From positions 1 to 34,239 of the forward strand of contig JAFSIW010000030.1 of NCBI GenBank assembly GCA_017439545.1: a stretch of DNA of 34,239 nt, in the 5' to 3' direction. Shown here in pieces: positions 14,842-22,682 of this stretch. The position numbers and the translations under genes are program-made. The first letter of the stretch is position 1. The number at the start of each line of letters is the position of its first letter. Under the pieces are notes generated by a model. It was given only the letters and a program-made list of their open reading frames with translations, had not been told where the DNA came from and made no database searches. Origin of the DNA: Clostridia bacterium. GTDB taxonomy: Bacteria; Bacillota; Clostridia; Oscillospirales; Acutalibacteraceae.

Positions 14842-15819
14842 TCACGTTAAAAAACTTAAAATCAGGTTTTTGGCAATGTTGATCAGATAATACAACACCA
14901 ATGGCATAAAGAAGTTTACGCCGCCCAATCGAATAGCCAGAGCATTGGCTTCATCGGGGGGGAGCGCATCCAATCGTTCAATGCGGCGCATACACTCTTT
15001 TTTATAAATATAGTTCCCAAATAAGCCGAAAATAATCGCCCGTGCCACCAACAACAGCATAGCGACCTGAGCGGCAAGCAGCGCTACGATAGAAATCTCA
15101 GAAATCGGTTGGGGCATTGCTTGCACATAGGCTTCATATCCCTGTTCCAAAAAGGGAGCGACCTGTTGATACAACGGCACCATAAAAACTACCGAAAGCA
15201 GATCAAAGAATGCGGCGGACGCTGCCCACACATAGCACTTGCGAAACGCCAGCCAATAGGGTGCCAAAAAGAATGCCGCCCAATTCCAACTGACAATGCC
15301 CTTGCCCTGTGCCTTTAGATTGCGAAAACGTGGCAAATAGTATGTGGCTTTATGCAAAACCATTTTGGCGAATTTTTTAGCATCGATCCCGTCGATAGGT
15401 TCGCTTACATCAAGAGCAGTCTCACCGAAGGACAGGGGAACGGTGGATAATTGGGGGATTCCCTCAATGGGATGCTGACAGTGGTTACAGGTGGTTTTGG
15501 TGGGATACACCCGTGTGATCTTGCCGCATGCGGGACATTTTACCATTGCGATCCCGTTCATATAAATAATGGTGTGGGGCGCAGAGGGCGTGGGCTGTTC
15601 TGCCGCCTCCTCGGGGACCTCTTCGGTTTGAGCAGCAGGTGTCCACTCATCCTCTGTACCGTGGGAATCGGCATGATGGCAATGACCCTCAGCCTGCCAA
15701 CAGGCGCGGTGATGCGGGGCGCCGCAATCGGGACAAAAAACCACGTCATCTTCAGCCGAGAACGGTTCACCACAGGTAACACAGCTTCGTGCTTCATCTA
15801 CGTAAGAAATAGGAATCAC
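14842..15819 (-). CDS. RING-finger/zinc-ribbon membrane protein with DUF2628-like domain
   Basis: About 325 residues. N-terminal prokaryotic RING-like cluster: Cys13, Cys16 (CVTCGEPF), Cys29, Cys32 (CPDCGAPHHRACW) with nearby His and Cys40. An acidic Pro/Glu-rich linker (55-82) follows, then a second zinc ribbon (CPACG at 95 and CNHCQ at 111). From about 170 on it is DUF2628-like: WNWAAFFLAPYWLAFRKCY followed by three or four hydrophobic helices. Function unknown; relatives are common in gut Clostridia. The start is uncertain: GTG 15819 has no separate ribosome binding site because it is itself part of GAGGTGAT, whereas an in-frame ATT at 15810 lies 8 nt after GAGG. A TGA lies four codons upstream, so no longer form is possible. 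Confidence 0.85.
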   Translation of the reverse strand: MIPISYVDEARSCVTCGEPFSAEDDVVFCPDCGAPHHRACWQAEGHCHHADSHGTEDEWTPAAQTEEVPEEAAEQPTPSAPHTIIYMNGIAMVKCPACGKITRVYPTKTTCNHCQHPIEGIPQLSTVPLSFGETALDVSEPIDGIDAKKFAKMVLHKATYYLPRFRNLKAQGKGIVSWNWAAFFLAPYWLAFRKCYVWAASAAFFDLLSVVFMVPLYQQVAPFLEQGYEAYVQAMPQPISEISIVALLAAQVAMLLLVARAIIFGLFGNYIYKKECMRRIERLDALPPDEANALAIRLGGVNFFMPLVLYYLINIAKNLILSFLT

Positions 15820-15839
15820 CTCAAAATTTCATCATTCGT

Positions 15840-15868
15840 CCTATATGATAATCTACAAATGTGAACAA
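15840..15868 (-). promoter_or_regulatory. Sigma-A-like promoter of the zinc-ribbon/DUF2628 gene
   Basis: Minus-strand TTGTTC (15868-15863), 17-nt spacer, TATAGG (15845-15840). The leader would be only about 15-25 nt, which limits the start-codon choices to the GTG/ATT region. Confidence 0.55.
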
Positions 15869-15954
15869 ATCAATAACTAAAATGAAAAAAATCCGAAAAA
15901 ATTGCTTCTAATAAAATATTTAGCGAAAAACCCTTTAGAAATCACGGTAAAAAC

Positions 15955-15983
15955 TTTACAAATCGGGAAAAATAGTGTATAAT
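15955..15983 (+). promoter_or_regulatory. Sigma-A promoter of the prfB operon
   Basis: TTTACA (15955-15960), 17-nt spacer, TATAAT (15978-15983). It gives a leader of about 60 nt to the prfB ATG. No other good promoter is seen before 22320, so it may serve six genes. Confidence 0.85.
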
Positions 15984-16051
15984 CTATTGAATTTATGTTT
16001 AATATCGGATAATACCATATTATCCTTGTATAAAAAGGATGGATTACACGT

Positions 16052-17182
16052 ATGTTACAATTTGATGAACAACGGTTGCGCCTGACCGGCGCAAAGGATG
16101 AATTGGTGGATCTGGGCGAAGCCTTGGGCATTGAAGCCGCCAAGCAAGAGATCGCAACCTTAGAAGAACAAACCGCCGACGAAAACTTCTGGACCGATAT
16201 GGCGGCAGGTCAAAAAGTACTGCAAAAAATCAGCCAACTGAAAAATAAAGTGGCGGCTTACGAAAAACTGTGTGCCGATTATGACGATACATTGACGTTG
16301 ATCGAAATAGCCAACGAAGAGGAAGATGAATCCCTGCTGGGTGAAGTAGTAGAAGGGGTGGACGCTGTGCTGAAAACCATGGCGGATATGCGTCTGACCA
16401 CCTTGCTTTCGGGAGAATACGACAATAACAACGCCATTCTCACATTCCATGCGGGAGCGGGCGGCACCGAAGCGCAGGATTGGGCGCAAATGCTGTTCCG
16501 TATGTATGGTCACTGGGCGGATGCCCACGGCTTCAAAACCAAAACGTTGGATTATCTGGACGGAGAAGAAGCGGGACTGAAAAGTGCTGTGATGCTGGTA
16601 GAAGGGGTCAATGCTTACGGATATCTGAAATCTGAGGCAGGGGTGCACCGCTTGGTGCGGGTCTCTCCCTTTGACAGCAGCGGCCGTCGTCATACTTCCT
16701 TCGCTTCTTTGGAAGTGATGCCCGAAATTTCCGATGATACCGAAGTGGAAATTCGGGACGAAGATATGAAGGTGGATACCTACCGCAGTAGCGGTGCAGG
16801 CGGTCAGCACGTGAATAAGACCGAATCCGCCATCCGTATTACCCATATTCCCACCGGCATTATCGTGGCTTGTCAAAATGAACGAAGCCAGCACCAAAAC
16901 CGTGAAATGGCATTGAAAATGCTGAAATCCAAATTGGTAGAGATCAAGGAACGGGAACATTTGGAAAAGATCGAAGACATCAAAGGTGTACAAAAAGAGA
17001 TCGGTTGGGGCAGTCAGATCCGCTCTTACGTGTTTATGCCTTACACCATGGCCAAGGACCATCGTACGGGTTACGAAATGGGAAACATTAATGCGGTGAT
17101 GGACGGCGATCTGGACGGCTTTATCAATGCCTACTTAAAGGCTGCAAGCCTTGGTCAGCTTGGCAATCATTCGGTTGAATAG
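16052..17182 (+). CDS. prfB: Peptide chain release factor 2
   Basis: 376 residues. RF2 recognises UGA and UAA stop codons on the ribosome. It has the SPF anticodon-like tripeptide (RVSPFDSSGRRHTSF, SPF at 205-207) and the catalytic GGQ (SSGAGGQHVNKTESA, 250-252). The HAGAGGTEAQDWAQMLFRMY and GWGSQIRSYVF segments are also typical. Many prfB genes need a +1 frameshift near codon 25 (CTT TGA C); this one is open in a single frame throughout, with the N-terminal helices (RLRLTGAKDELVDLGEALG) aligned to the region where that site would be, so it has no programmed frameshift. The ribosome binding site is weak (AAGGATGG). It leads a plus-strand run of six genes. Confidence 0.97.
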   Translation: MLQFDEQRLRLTGAKDELVDLGEALGIEAAKQEIATLEEQTADENFWTDMAAGQKVLQKISQLKNKVAAYEKLCADYDDTLTLIEIANEEEDESLLGEVVEGVDAVLKTMADMRLTTLLSGEYDNNNAILTFHAGAGGTEAQDWAQMLFRMYGHWADAHGFKTKTLDYLDGEEAGLKSAVMLVEGVNAYGYLKSEAGVHRLVRVSPFDSSGRRHTSFASLEVMPEISDDTEVEIRDEDMKVDTYRSSGAGGQHVNKTESAIRITHIPTGIIVACQNERSQHQNREMALKMLKSKLVEIKEREHLEKIEDIKGVQKEIGWGSQIRSYVFMPYTMAKDHRTGYEMGNINAVMDGDLDGFINAYLKAASLGQLGNHSVE

Positions 17183-17191
17183 AGGATAAGA

Positions 17192-17956
17192 ATGAACATT
17201 ACCGTTAACGGATTACAATTACATTATGAACAGTACGGGCAGGGGGAAGACGTTCTGCTGCTCCACGGCTGGGGCTCGTCGTTGGACGCATTTACGTATC
17301 TTGGCGGCCGCATTGCCAAGGGGTATAAAGTAACTGCCTTGGATTTCCCCGGTTTTGGTCAAAGTGATTTGCCTCCCAAACCGTGGGACGTGGAAGACTA
17401 TGCCGCTTTAACCCTCGCCTTTATGCAAGCCATCGGGCTGAAAGACCCTATTATGCTGGGGCACTCCTTTGGGGGACGGGTGATCATCAAACTGTGCGGA
17501 ACCGGTCGGGTGAATCCCGCTAAGATTCTGTTGGTGGATGCCGCAGGCGTGCGGCGCAAGCCCTCTTTTAAAACCCGTTTTCGTACCCGTTGCTTTAAAA
17601 TCGCCAAATGGGCGCTGACCCGCAAGCCTTGGGCAAAGGCCTGCGAGCCGACTTTAAACCAAGTTCGTGCTTATTTCGGCTCGGCAGACTATAACTCGGC
17701 TCCTCCCGTGTTGCGGCAGACCTTGGTGCGGGTGGTCAATGAGGATTTGACTCCCATTTTGAAGAATATTACCGCCTCTACCTTGCTGATTTACGGTGAG
17801 AATGACACCGCCACCCCCGTAGCCGATGCTAAAATTATGGAACGGGAGATTCCCGATGCAGGATTGTGCATCATTCCCGAGGCAGGTCACTGGGCATTTG
17901 TAGAAAAAGCAGGTCACGTGGCGGCGATTGTAGACAGTTTTTTGAATATAGGATGA
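17192..17956 (+). CDS. Alpha/beta hydrolase
   Basis: 254 residues, single alpha/beta-hydrolase domain without signal peptide. The oxyanion-hole motif HGWGSS (25-30), nucleophile elbow GHSFGG (Ser92), acid in YGENDTATP (about 208) and catalytic His in PEAGHWAF (about 233) are all present. A basic helical cap lies around 125-155 (KTRFRTRCFKIAKWALTRKP), which could contact membrane or an acidic substrate. Substrate unknown. It starts 10 nt after prfB and ends 4 nt before the MurF-like gene, so a link to cell-wall or lipid metabolism is a reasonable inference from position only. Confidence 0.93.
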   Translation: MNITVNGLQLHYEQYGQGEDVLLLHGWGSSLDAFTYLGGRIAKGYKVTALDFPGFGQSDLPPKPWDVEDYAALTLAFMQAIGLKDPIMLGHSFGGRVIIKLCGTGRVNPAKILLVDAAGVRRKPSFKTRFRTRCFKIAKWALTRKPWAKACEPTLNQVRAYFGSADYNSAPPVLRQTLVRVVNEDLTPILKNITASTLLIYGENDTATPVADAKIMEREIPDAGLCIIPEAGHWAFVEKAGHVAAIVDSFLNIG

Positions 17957-17960
17957 TAGT

Positions 17961-19538
17961 ATGATCTATTTGAGTTTTGCGGCAATGCTTTTGATTGGCG
18001 TGGGAACAGTGGCCGGTCTTGTACGCTGTTTTCATATGCTACAACAAAATTCTTATAAACCCGAGCGGTACGTAGCCTTTGGCAAAACCGTAAAAAAAGG
18101 TCGGTTTGTCGCTTGTTTGCTGGCGGCATTGATTCTGTCCGCCCTTTCTTTTTGGCAACAATCGGCGCTTTTGGTGCTGTTTTTGGTGTTCGCGTTGCTG
18201 TTTACCCTGCTTCGCATTGCCAAAAATCGCAAGGAACAGAAAAAGGCCATCAAGCCTCTGGTGCTGACCGCCCGTGTAAAGCGGCAGTTTGCTACCGCCA
18301 TTCTTTTGCTGGGGGCGGATTGCGCTCTGTGGTTTGTGTTGCCCCATCTGCGCTTGGTTTGGGTGAGTGTGGCGTTATTTTTCTATGCCTTTACTCCTGT
18401 GCTTGCGTTGTTGGTACTGTTTGTGAATATGCCCACGGAGAAAATGGTTTCACAGCATTATGTGAACGATGCCAAACGCATTTTGAAACAATCTCCCAAT
18501 ATGAAAATTATTGGCGTGACAGGCAGTTACGGCAAAACCACCACCAAGTTTATTATTACCCGTTTGCTTTCTGAAAAATATACCGTGACTGTTACTCCCG
18601 AAAGTTTTAACACCCCCATGGGGGTAGTGCGTACGGTGCGGGAAAAAATGAAAGCGGGCACCGAGATCTTTGTGGTAGAGATGGGCGCCAAAAAGGTAGG
18701 GGATATCAAAGAGATCTGTGATTTGGTACATCCTACCTACGGGGTGATCACTTCGGTGGGTCCTCAACATTTGGATACCTTCCATTCCATTGAAAACGTG
18801 GTAAAAACCAAGTTTGAACTGGCTGATTGTGTGGAGCAGACAGGAGGTTCGCTGTATCTCAACTGCGACAGTCAACTGATTGCCCAAAACAAACGGGAGA
18901 GCGCAGTGTGCTATGGTACCGACCCGTCCTTTTCCGCCTATGCTACCGACTTTGTCTGTCATGAGGGCGGCTCCACCTTTACGGTCCATTATAAGGGAGA
19001 GAGTATCCCCTTGACCACCCGATTGCTGGGTAGTCATAATGTGTTAAACATCACGGTGGCCGTTGCGGTTGCCCGTGATTTTGGTGTGGAGATTCCCGAT
19101 ATTCAGTATGCGGTGTCCACCTTAAAGCCCACCGAGCATCGGTTAGAGGTCAAATCCTTTACCGCAGGCGCAACCTTGATTGACGATGCTTACAATGCCA
19201 ATCCCGAAGGATGTTTGGAAGCGGTCAACGTGCTTGGTCGGTTTGCGGGCAAAAAGAAGATCATTGTCACCCCCGGTTTGGTGGAATTGGGGGATAAGGA
19301 ATATGAGTGCAATTATCATCTGGGTGTACGAGCGGGTCAGATTTGCGACCAAATCGTGTTAGTGGGGATGAATCGCAGTAAGCCCATTGCCGACGGGGTT
19401 CGCTCTACCGCATTTGCGCAGGAGAATCTGCACGTTGTCCCGTCTTTTAAGGATGCTATGGCGCTGATAACTCCTACTTTGGATGAAAATTGTGTCGTTT
19501 TGTTGGAAAATGACCTGCCCGATAACTATTTGTATTAA
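17961..19538 (+). CDS. MurF-like Mur ligase with N-terminal membrane domain
   Basis: 525 residues. Residues 1-158 have about five hydrophobic segments (3-22, 50-66, 68-86, 110-128, 132-156), with the conserved-looking QQNSYKPERY between the first two. Then comes a Mur ligase catalytic core: ATP loop GVTGSYGKTTTK (185-196), ESFNTPMGVVRT, VVEMGAKKVGDIKEICDLV, GVITSVGPQHLDTF, LLGSHNVLNITVAVAVA, and a C-terminal domain with HRLEVK, DDAYNANPEG and TPGLVELGDKEYE. These match MurF (addition of D-Ala-D-Ala to the UDP-MurNAc-tripeptide), but the soluble N-terminal UDP-binding domain of classical MurF is replaced by the membrane part. It directly precedes ddl, which makes the dipeptide. Whether it is the main MurF or a specialised paralogue is not decided. 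Confidence 0.9.
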   Translation: MIYLSFAAMLLIGVGTVAGLVRCFHMLQQNSYKPERYVAFGKTVKKGRFVACLLAALILSALSFWQQSALLVLFLVFALLFTLLRIAKNRKEQKKAIKPLVLTARVKRQFATAILLLGADCALWFVLPHLRLVWVSVALFFYAFTPVLALLVLFVNMPTEKMVSQHYVNDAKRILKQSPNMKIIGVTGSYGKTTTKFIITRLLSEKYTVTVTPESFNTPMGVVRTVREKMKAGTEIFVVEMGAKKVGDIKEICDLVHPTYGVITSVGPQHLDTFHSIENVVKTKFELADCVEQTGGSLYLNCDSQLIAQNKRESAVCYGTDPSFSAYATDFVCHEGGSTFTVHYKGESIPLTTRLLGSHNVLNITVAVAVARDFGVEIPDIQYAVSTLKPTEHRLEVKSFTAGATLIDDAYNANPEGCLEAVNVLGRFAGKKKIIVTPGLVELGDKEYECNYHLGVRAGQICDQIVLVGMNRSKPIADGVRSTAFAQENLHVVPSFKDAMALITPTLDENCVVLLENDLPDNYLY

Positions 19539-19552
19539 GGAGTGCTTGTGTT

Positions 19553-20734
19553 ATGAAATGGAATTTAGGGGTATTTTTCGGCGGTGCCTCGGTGGAACAC
19601 GAGGTGTCGGTGATTTCCGCTTTGCAAGCCATTACCAATATGAAGGGTGAAGATTATACCATCCACGGAATCTACATTACCAAAGACGGTCGCTTTTTCA
19701 CCGGTGAAGGGGTTAAGGATATTAAGAATTATAAAGACATCCCTGCTTTGCTGGAGCAGAGCACCCAAGTTACCTTGGTAAAAGATGGGGGACAGGTCAA
19801 ATTGGTGGAACTTCGTCCCAAACGCTTCCGTAAGCCGTTGGAAATTGTTATTGATTTCGCCTTTCCCATCGTCCACGGCACCAACTGTGAGGATGGCTCG
19901 TTGCAAGGTTATTTTGAAGTGCTTGGTCTGCCTTATGCCGGTTGTGACGTGGTGTCCTCCGCTGTTGGTATGGACAAAGTTCTGTTTAAACAGGTTATGC
20001 AACAAAACGGTCTGCCGGTGGTGGATGGTGTTGCTTTTTATGCTCGTGAGTTCGCGGTATCGTCGGATGCGATTTTAGAAAAAATCGAAGCCTTGGGCTA
20101 TCCTGTGATTGTGAAACCTGCCAATCTTGGCAGCAGCGTGGGGATTGCCAAAGCCGACAATCGTTCTGCTTTAATCGAAAAAATCAACCTCGCCGCTTCC
20201 TTTGCTCCCAAGCTGTTGGTGGAAAAAGCCGTCACAGGACTTCGTGAGATCAACTGCTCGGTGGTGGGGGATGCTAACAACTGCAAAGCCTCGGTGTGTG
20301 AAGAGCCTGTAATGAGCGATGAAATTTTATCTTACAGCGACAAATATCAACGGGGCGGCGGCAAATCCAAAAGCAGCGGTATGGCAAGTTTAGACCGTCT
20401 GATTCCCGCTCCTATTGAAGACGAAAAACGGGATGAAATCTGCGAACTTTCTTGCCGTGTGTTTAAGGCTTTGGGTTGTAACGGTGTGGTGCGCATTGAC
20501 TATTTGATGGACACCGACGATAACAATAAAGTGTATGTAAACGAAATCAACACCATCCCCGGCTCCCTTGCTTTTTATCTGTGGGAGGCGGCAGGGGTTA
20601 AATATTCCGATCTGTTAGAAGAAGTGATCGCCTGCGGCCGCAAGCGTCAACGGGAAAAAGAACAGTTGATGTTCACCTATGACACCAACATTTTGGAAGG
20701 CGGCTCTTTCGGCGCCAAAGGATGTAAAAAGTAA
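19553..20734 (+). CDS. ddl: D-alanine--D-alanine ligase
   Basis: 393 residues, slightly longer than the usual 300-370. It has the ATP-grasp fold of Ddl: VFFGGASVEHEVSVISALQA at the N-terminus, GSLQGYFEVLGLPYAG, VGMDKVLFKQVM, VIVKPANLGSSVGIAKA, and metal-binding VNEINTIPGSLAFYLWE. The omega loop reads LSYSDKYQRGGGK, with the Tyr and Lys-Tyr typical of D-Ala-D-Ala enzymes rather than VanA-type D-Ala-D-Lac ligases. The ATG has AAGGAG 10 nt upstream, overlapping the stop of the MurF-like gene. Its stop overlaps the start of the galactokinase-like gene by one base. Next to a MurF-like ligase, it makes that enzyme's dipeptide substrate. Confidence 0.95.
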   Translation: MKWNLGVFFGGASVEHEVSVISALQAITNMKGEDYTIHGIYITKDGRFFTGEGVKDIKNYKDIPALLEQSTQVTLVKDGGQVKLVELRPKRFRKPLEIVIDFAFPIVHGTNCEDGSLQGYFEVLGLPYAGCDVVSSAVGMDKVLFKQVMQQNGLPVVDGVAFYAREFAVSSDAILEKIEALGYPVIVKPANLGSSVGIAKADNRSALIEKINLAASFAPKLLVEKAVTGLREINCSVVGDANNCKASVCEEPVMSDEILSYSDKYQRGGGKSKSSGMASLDRLIPAPIEDEKRDEICELSCRVFKALGCNGVVRIDYLMDTDDNNKVYVNEINTIPGSLAFYLWEAAGVKYSDLLEEVIACGRKRQREKEQLMFTYDTNILEGGSFGAKGCKK

Positions 20735-21915
20735 TGGATCAAAACACTCGTATAGCACAACTGCAAGCGGATTTTGCTGCCGCTTTCGGAGAAACAACAC
20801 ATCTCCGCTACTTTTCTGCCCCCGGTCGGGTGGAACTGTGCGGCAATCATACCGACCACCAAGGAGGCCAAGTGGTTGCCTTGGCAGTCAATTTGGACAT
20901 TATCGGCGCCGCCGCCCCGCGGGAGGACGCCATTGTTCGTCTGTTTTCCTTTGGTGCAGAGCCTGGTATAGTTGATTTGAAGGGCGAATGTCCCCCAAAA
21001 GGCACGTCTGATGCTCTCATTTGGGGCGTGGCAAAGGCTTTACAAGAAAAAGGGTACGCTGTGGGTGGCTTTGATTGTGTTACCCGCTCGGCTGTTCCCT
21101 TTGGGTCGGGACTTTCGTCCTCTGCCGCCTTTGAAAACTTTGTTGCTACGGTATTTGATGGTTTACATAACAACAATTCAATGGACCCGGTACATAAAGC
21201 GTTGGCGGGGCAATGGGCAGAAAATAATTGCTTTGGCAAGCCATGCGGGCTGATGGATCAATTGGCATCCTGCCTTGGCAATGTAACTTATATGGACTTT
21301 GCCGATCCCGATCATCCCAAGACCCAAACGGTGGCAATGCCCCTCGAAAAGGTCAATCGGGTGCTGTGCGTTGTCAAAACCGGCGGCAGTCACGCCGATC
21401 TGACCCATCATTATGCCGCCATTCCTGCAGAAATGAAAGCAGTAGCCGCTTTTTTCGGCAAAAACCTGTTGTCCCAAATTGTGAAAGAACAGGTGATGGA
21501 CAACCTGCCTGCCCTGCGCGAAGCAGTCGGCGATCGCGCTGTTTTGCGCGCGCTCAATTATTTTGATGAGTGTGACCGCTCCCGTCTGGTGCTTGCCGCC
21601 TTGCAAGAGGGTAGAGTGGAGGATGTATTGCCCATTCTTACTGCCTCGGGAATCGCTTCTCAAACGTTGTTGCAAAATGTCAGCAACCCTGAGGATACCG
21701 CTTTTGACGGGGTAGGGATGGCGTTGTATCTCAGCCGACAAGTCTGCCCTGACGGTACCTACCGTGTTCACGGCGGTGGTTTTGGCGGAACCATGTTGGG
21801 TTTGATTCCCACCGAGGAATTCGCCGGTTATAAATATGCCATGGAATCTGTGTTCGGTGCTGACACTTGCATTGCCTTGCAAGTGCGTGCCGAAGGCGGA
21901 ATGGAAATAAATTAA
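20734..21915 (+). CDS. Galactokinase family protein (GHMP kinase)
   Basis: 393 residues, the normal galactokinase length. GHMP motifs: APGRVELCGNHTDHQGG (29-45), VPFGSGLSSSAAFE (phosphate loop, 121-134), catalytic Asp174 in KPCGLMDQLAS, and HGGGFGGTMLG near the C-terminus. The first motif differs from the canonical GRVNLIGEHTDYN: the Glu that contacts the sugar in known galactokinases is Asn38 and the Tyr is His42, while Arg32, His39 and Asp41 are kept. A galactose substrate is therefore likely but not certain; another sugar is possible. No other Leloir-pathway gene is nearby. The TAATG overlap with ddl indicates translational coupling. Confidence 0.85.
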   Translation: MDQNTRIAQLQADFAAAFGETTHLRYFSAPGRVELCGNHTDHQGGQVVALAVNLDIIGAAAPREDAIVRLFSFGAEPGIVDLKGECPPKGTSDALIWGVAKALQEKGYAVGGFDCVTRSAVPFGSGLSSSAAFENFVATVFDGLHNNNSMDPVHKALAGQWAENNCFGKPCGLMDQLASCLGNVTYMDFADPDHPKTQTVAMPLEKVNRVLCVVKTGGSHADLTHHYAAIPAEMKAVAAFFGKNLLSQIVKEQVMDNLPALREAVGDRAVLRALNYFDECDRSRLVLAALQEGRVEDVLPILTASGIASQTLLQNVSNPEDTAFDGVGMALYLSRQVCPDGTYRVHGGGFGGTMLGLIPTEEFAGYKYAMESVFGADTCIALQVRAEGGMEIN

Positions 21916-21930
21916 AAGCGAGGAAACGGT

Positions 21931-22320
21931 ATGGATTGGATCTCCTATGTGCTTCTCATTGTCTTTTTGCTGTATTTTATCGGCTTATTTGTTTGGATAC
22001 TCTGGCGTAGAAAAATCAAACGGCAGCAACAAAAAGCCGAATTGGCTCAGCCGCTTGAAGAGCCCACCTTGGTTGTAACGGGCGCAACGGTAGTCGAAAA
22101 AATGATTGCCGATGACGTTTCGGGCAGTCCCCGTATGCCTCGCAGAACGCAGGTTTTTTCGGTCTGCTTTAAAACCGATGACGGCAACCGGCGTACTTTG
22201 TCTGTTCCCAAAGAAGTCTTTGACACGCTGAACGAAGGCGACAGCGGTGCCCTTGCCTTGCAAAACGATGGATATTACGACTTTTTGAAGGGTGAGACTG
22301 CTACTCAAAACCAGGAATAG
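21931..22320 (+). CDS. DUF2500-like single-pass membrane protein
   Basis: 129 residues. One N-terminal helix (about 4-25) is followed by basic WRRKIKRQQQK, then a small beta domain. In this domain PTLVVTGATVVEK, TQVFSVCFKTDDGNRRTLSV and FDTLNEGDSGALALQNDGYY follow the pattern of DUF2500 (YhhM-like) proteins, where a short OB/SH3-like barrel sits outside or inside the membrane. Function unknown. It is preceded by GAGGAAA and is the last gene of the prfB run. Its 3' end overlaps the convergent DUF4363 gene by 16 bp, and no terminator is seen between them. Confidence 0.75.
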   Translation: MDWISYVLLIVFLLYFIGLFVWILWRRKIKRQQQKAELAQPLEEPTLVVTGATVVEKMIADDVSGSPRMPRRTQVFSVCFKTDDGNRRTLSVPKEVFDTLNEGDSGALALQNDGYYDFLKGETATQNQE

Positions 22321-22682
22321 ACCGACAGGTTCTCCCGTTGTTTTAGTTCTTTCAGCTTGCCCAGACATAGGGTGGCGGTGGGAACAAACTCATCGGGATG
22401 ATGGTCGGCCAGCGCTGCCATATGGGCCAAATGGTCGTCGATCTCATCCAAAACCGATTGATCGGTATACATCATCAATATCAGCCGCTCTTGCTCCCAC
22501 TGTCCTTTGGTGGAGGCAAGGGTGGCTTTTGCTTTGTCCATTTTGCCCTCCTCGGCATGGTGTATGCATATAAGCAGTTGTTCTTCCATTACATCGGTAG
22601 CGTGATTTACGTAAATAATGCCCAATATGCAGCATATGGTAACCACACAAGCCAAAACGGCGGCGATCCAAAGCCCTTTCAT
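22305..22682 (-). CDS. DUF4363 family protein
   Basis: 125 residues. One N-terminal transmembrane helix (about 4-27) is followed by a mostly helical domain (VMEEQLLICIHHAEEGKMDK, ATLASTKGQWEQERLILMMY, VLDEIDDHLAHMAAL) of the DUF4363 type. Such proteins are often encoded directly after a DUF421 gene in spore formers, as here: the ATG overlaps the DUF421 stop in an ATGA arrangement. Function unknown; a role at the spore membrane is inference from that pairing and from the adjacent germinant receptor operon. Confidence 0.8.
   Translation of the reverse strand: MKGLWIAAVLACVVTICCILGIIYVNHATDVMEEQLLICIHHAEEGKMDKAKATLASTKGQWEQERLILMMYTDQSVLDEIDDHLAHMAALADHHPDEFVPTATLCLGKLKELKQRENLSVYSWF

Noticed and set aside
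16160-17062. 300-codon minus-strand ORF opposite prfB
   Set aside because: Complete RF2 with SPF and GGQ motifs lies on the other strand; the antisense translation is His/Phe-rich and unrecognisable.
19553-20734. Vancomycin-resistance type D-Ala-D-Lac ligase
   Set aside because: The omega loop has the Tyr and Lys-Tyr (YSDKY) of D-Ala-D-Ala ligases, and no vanH, vanX or vanRS genes are nearby.
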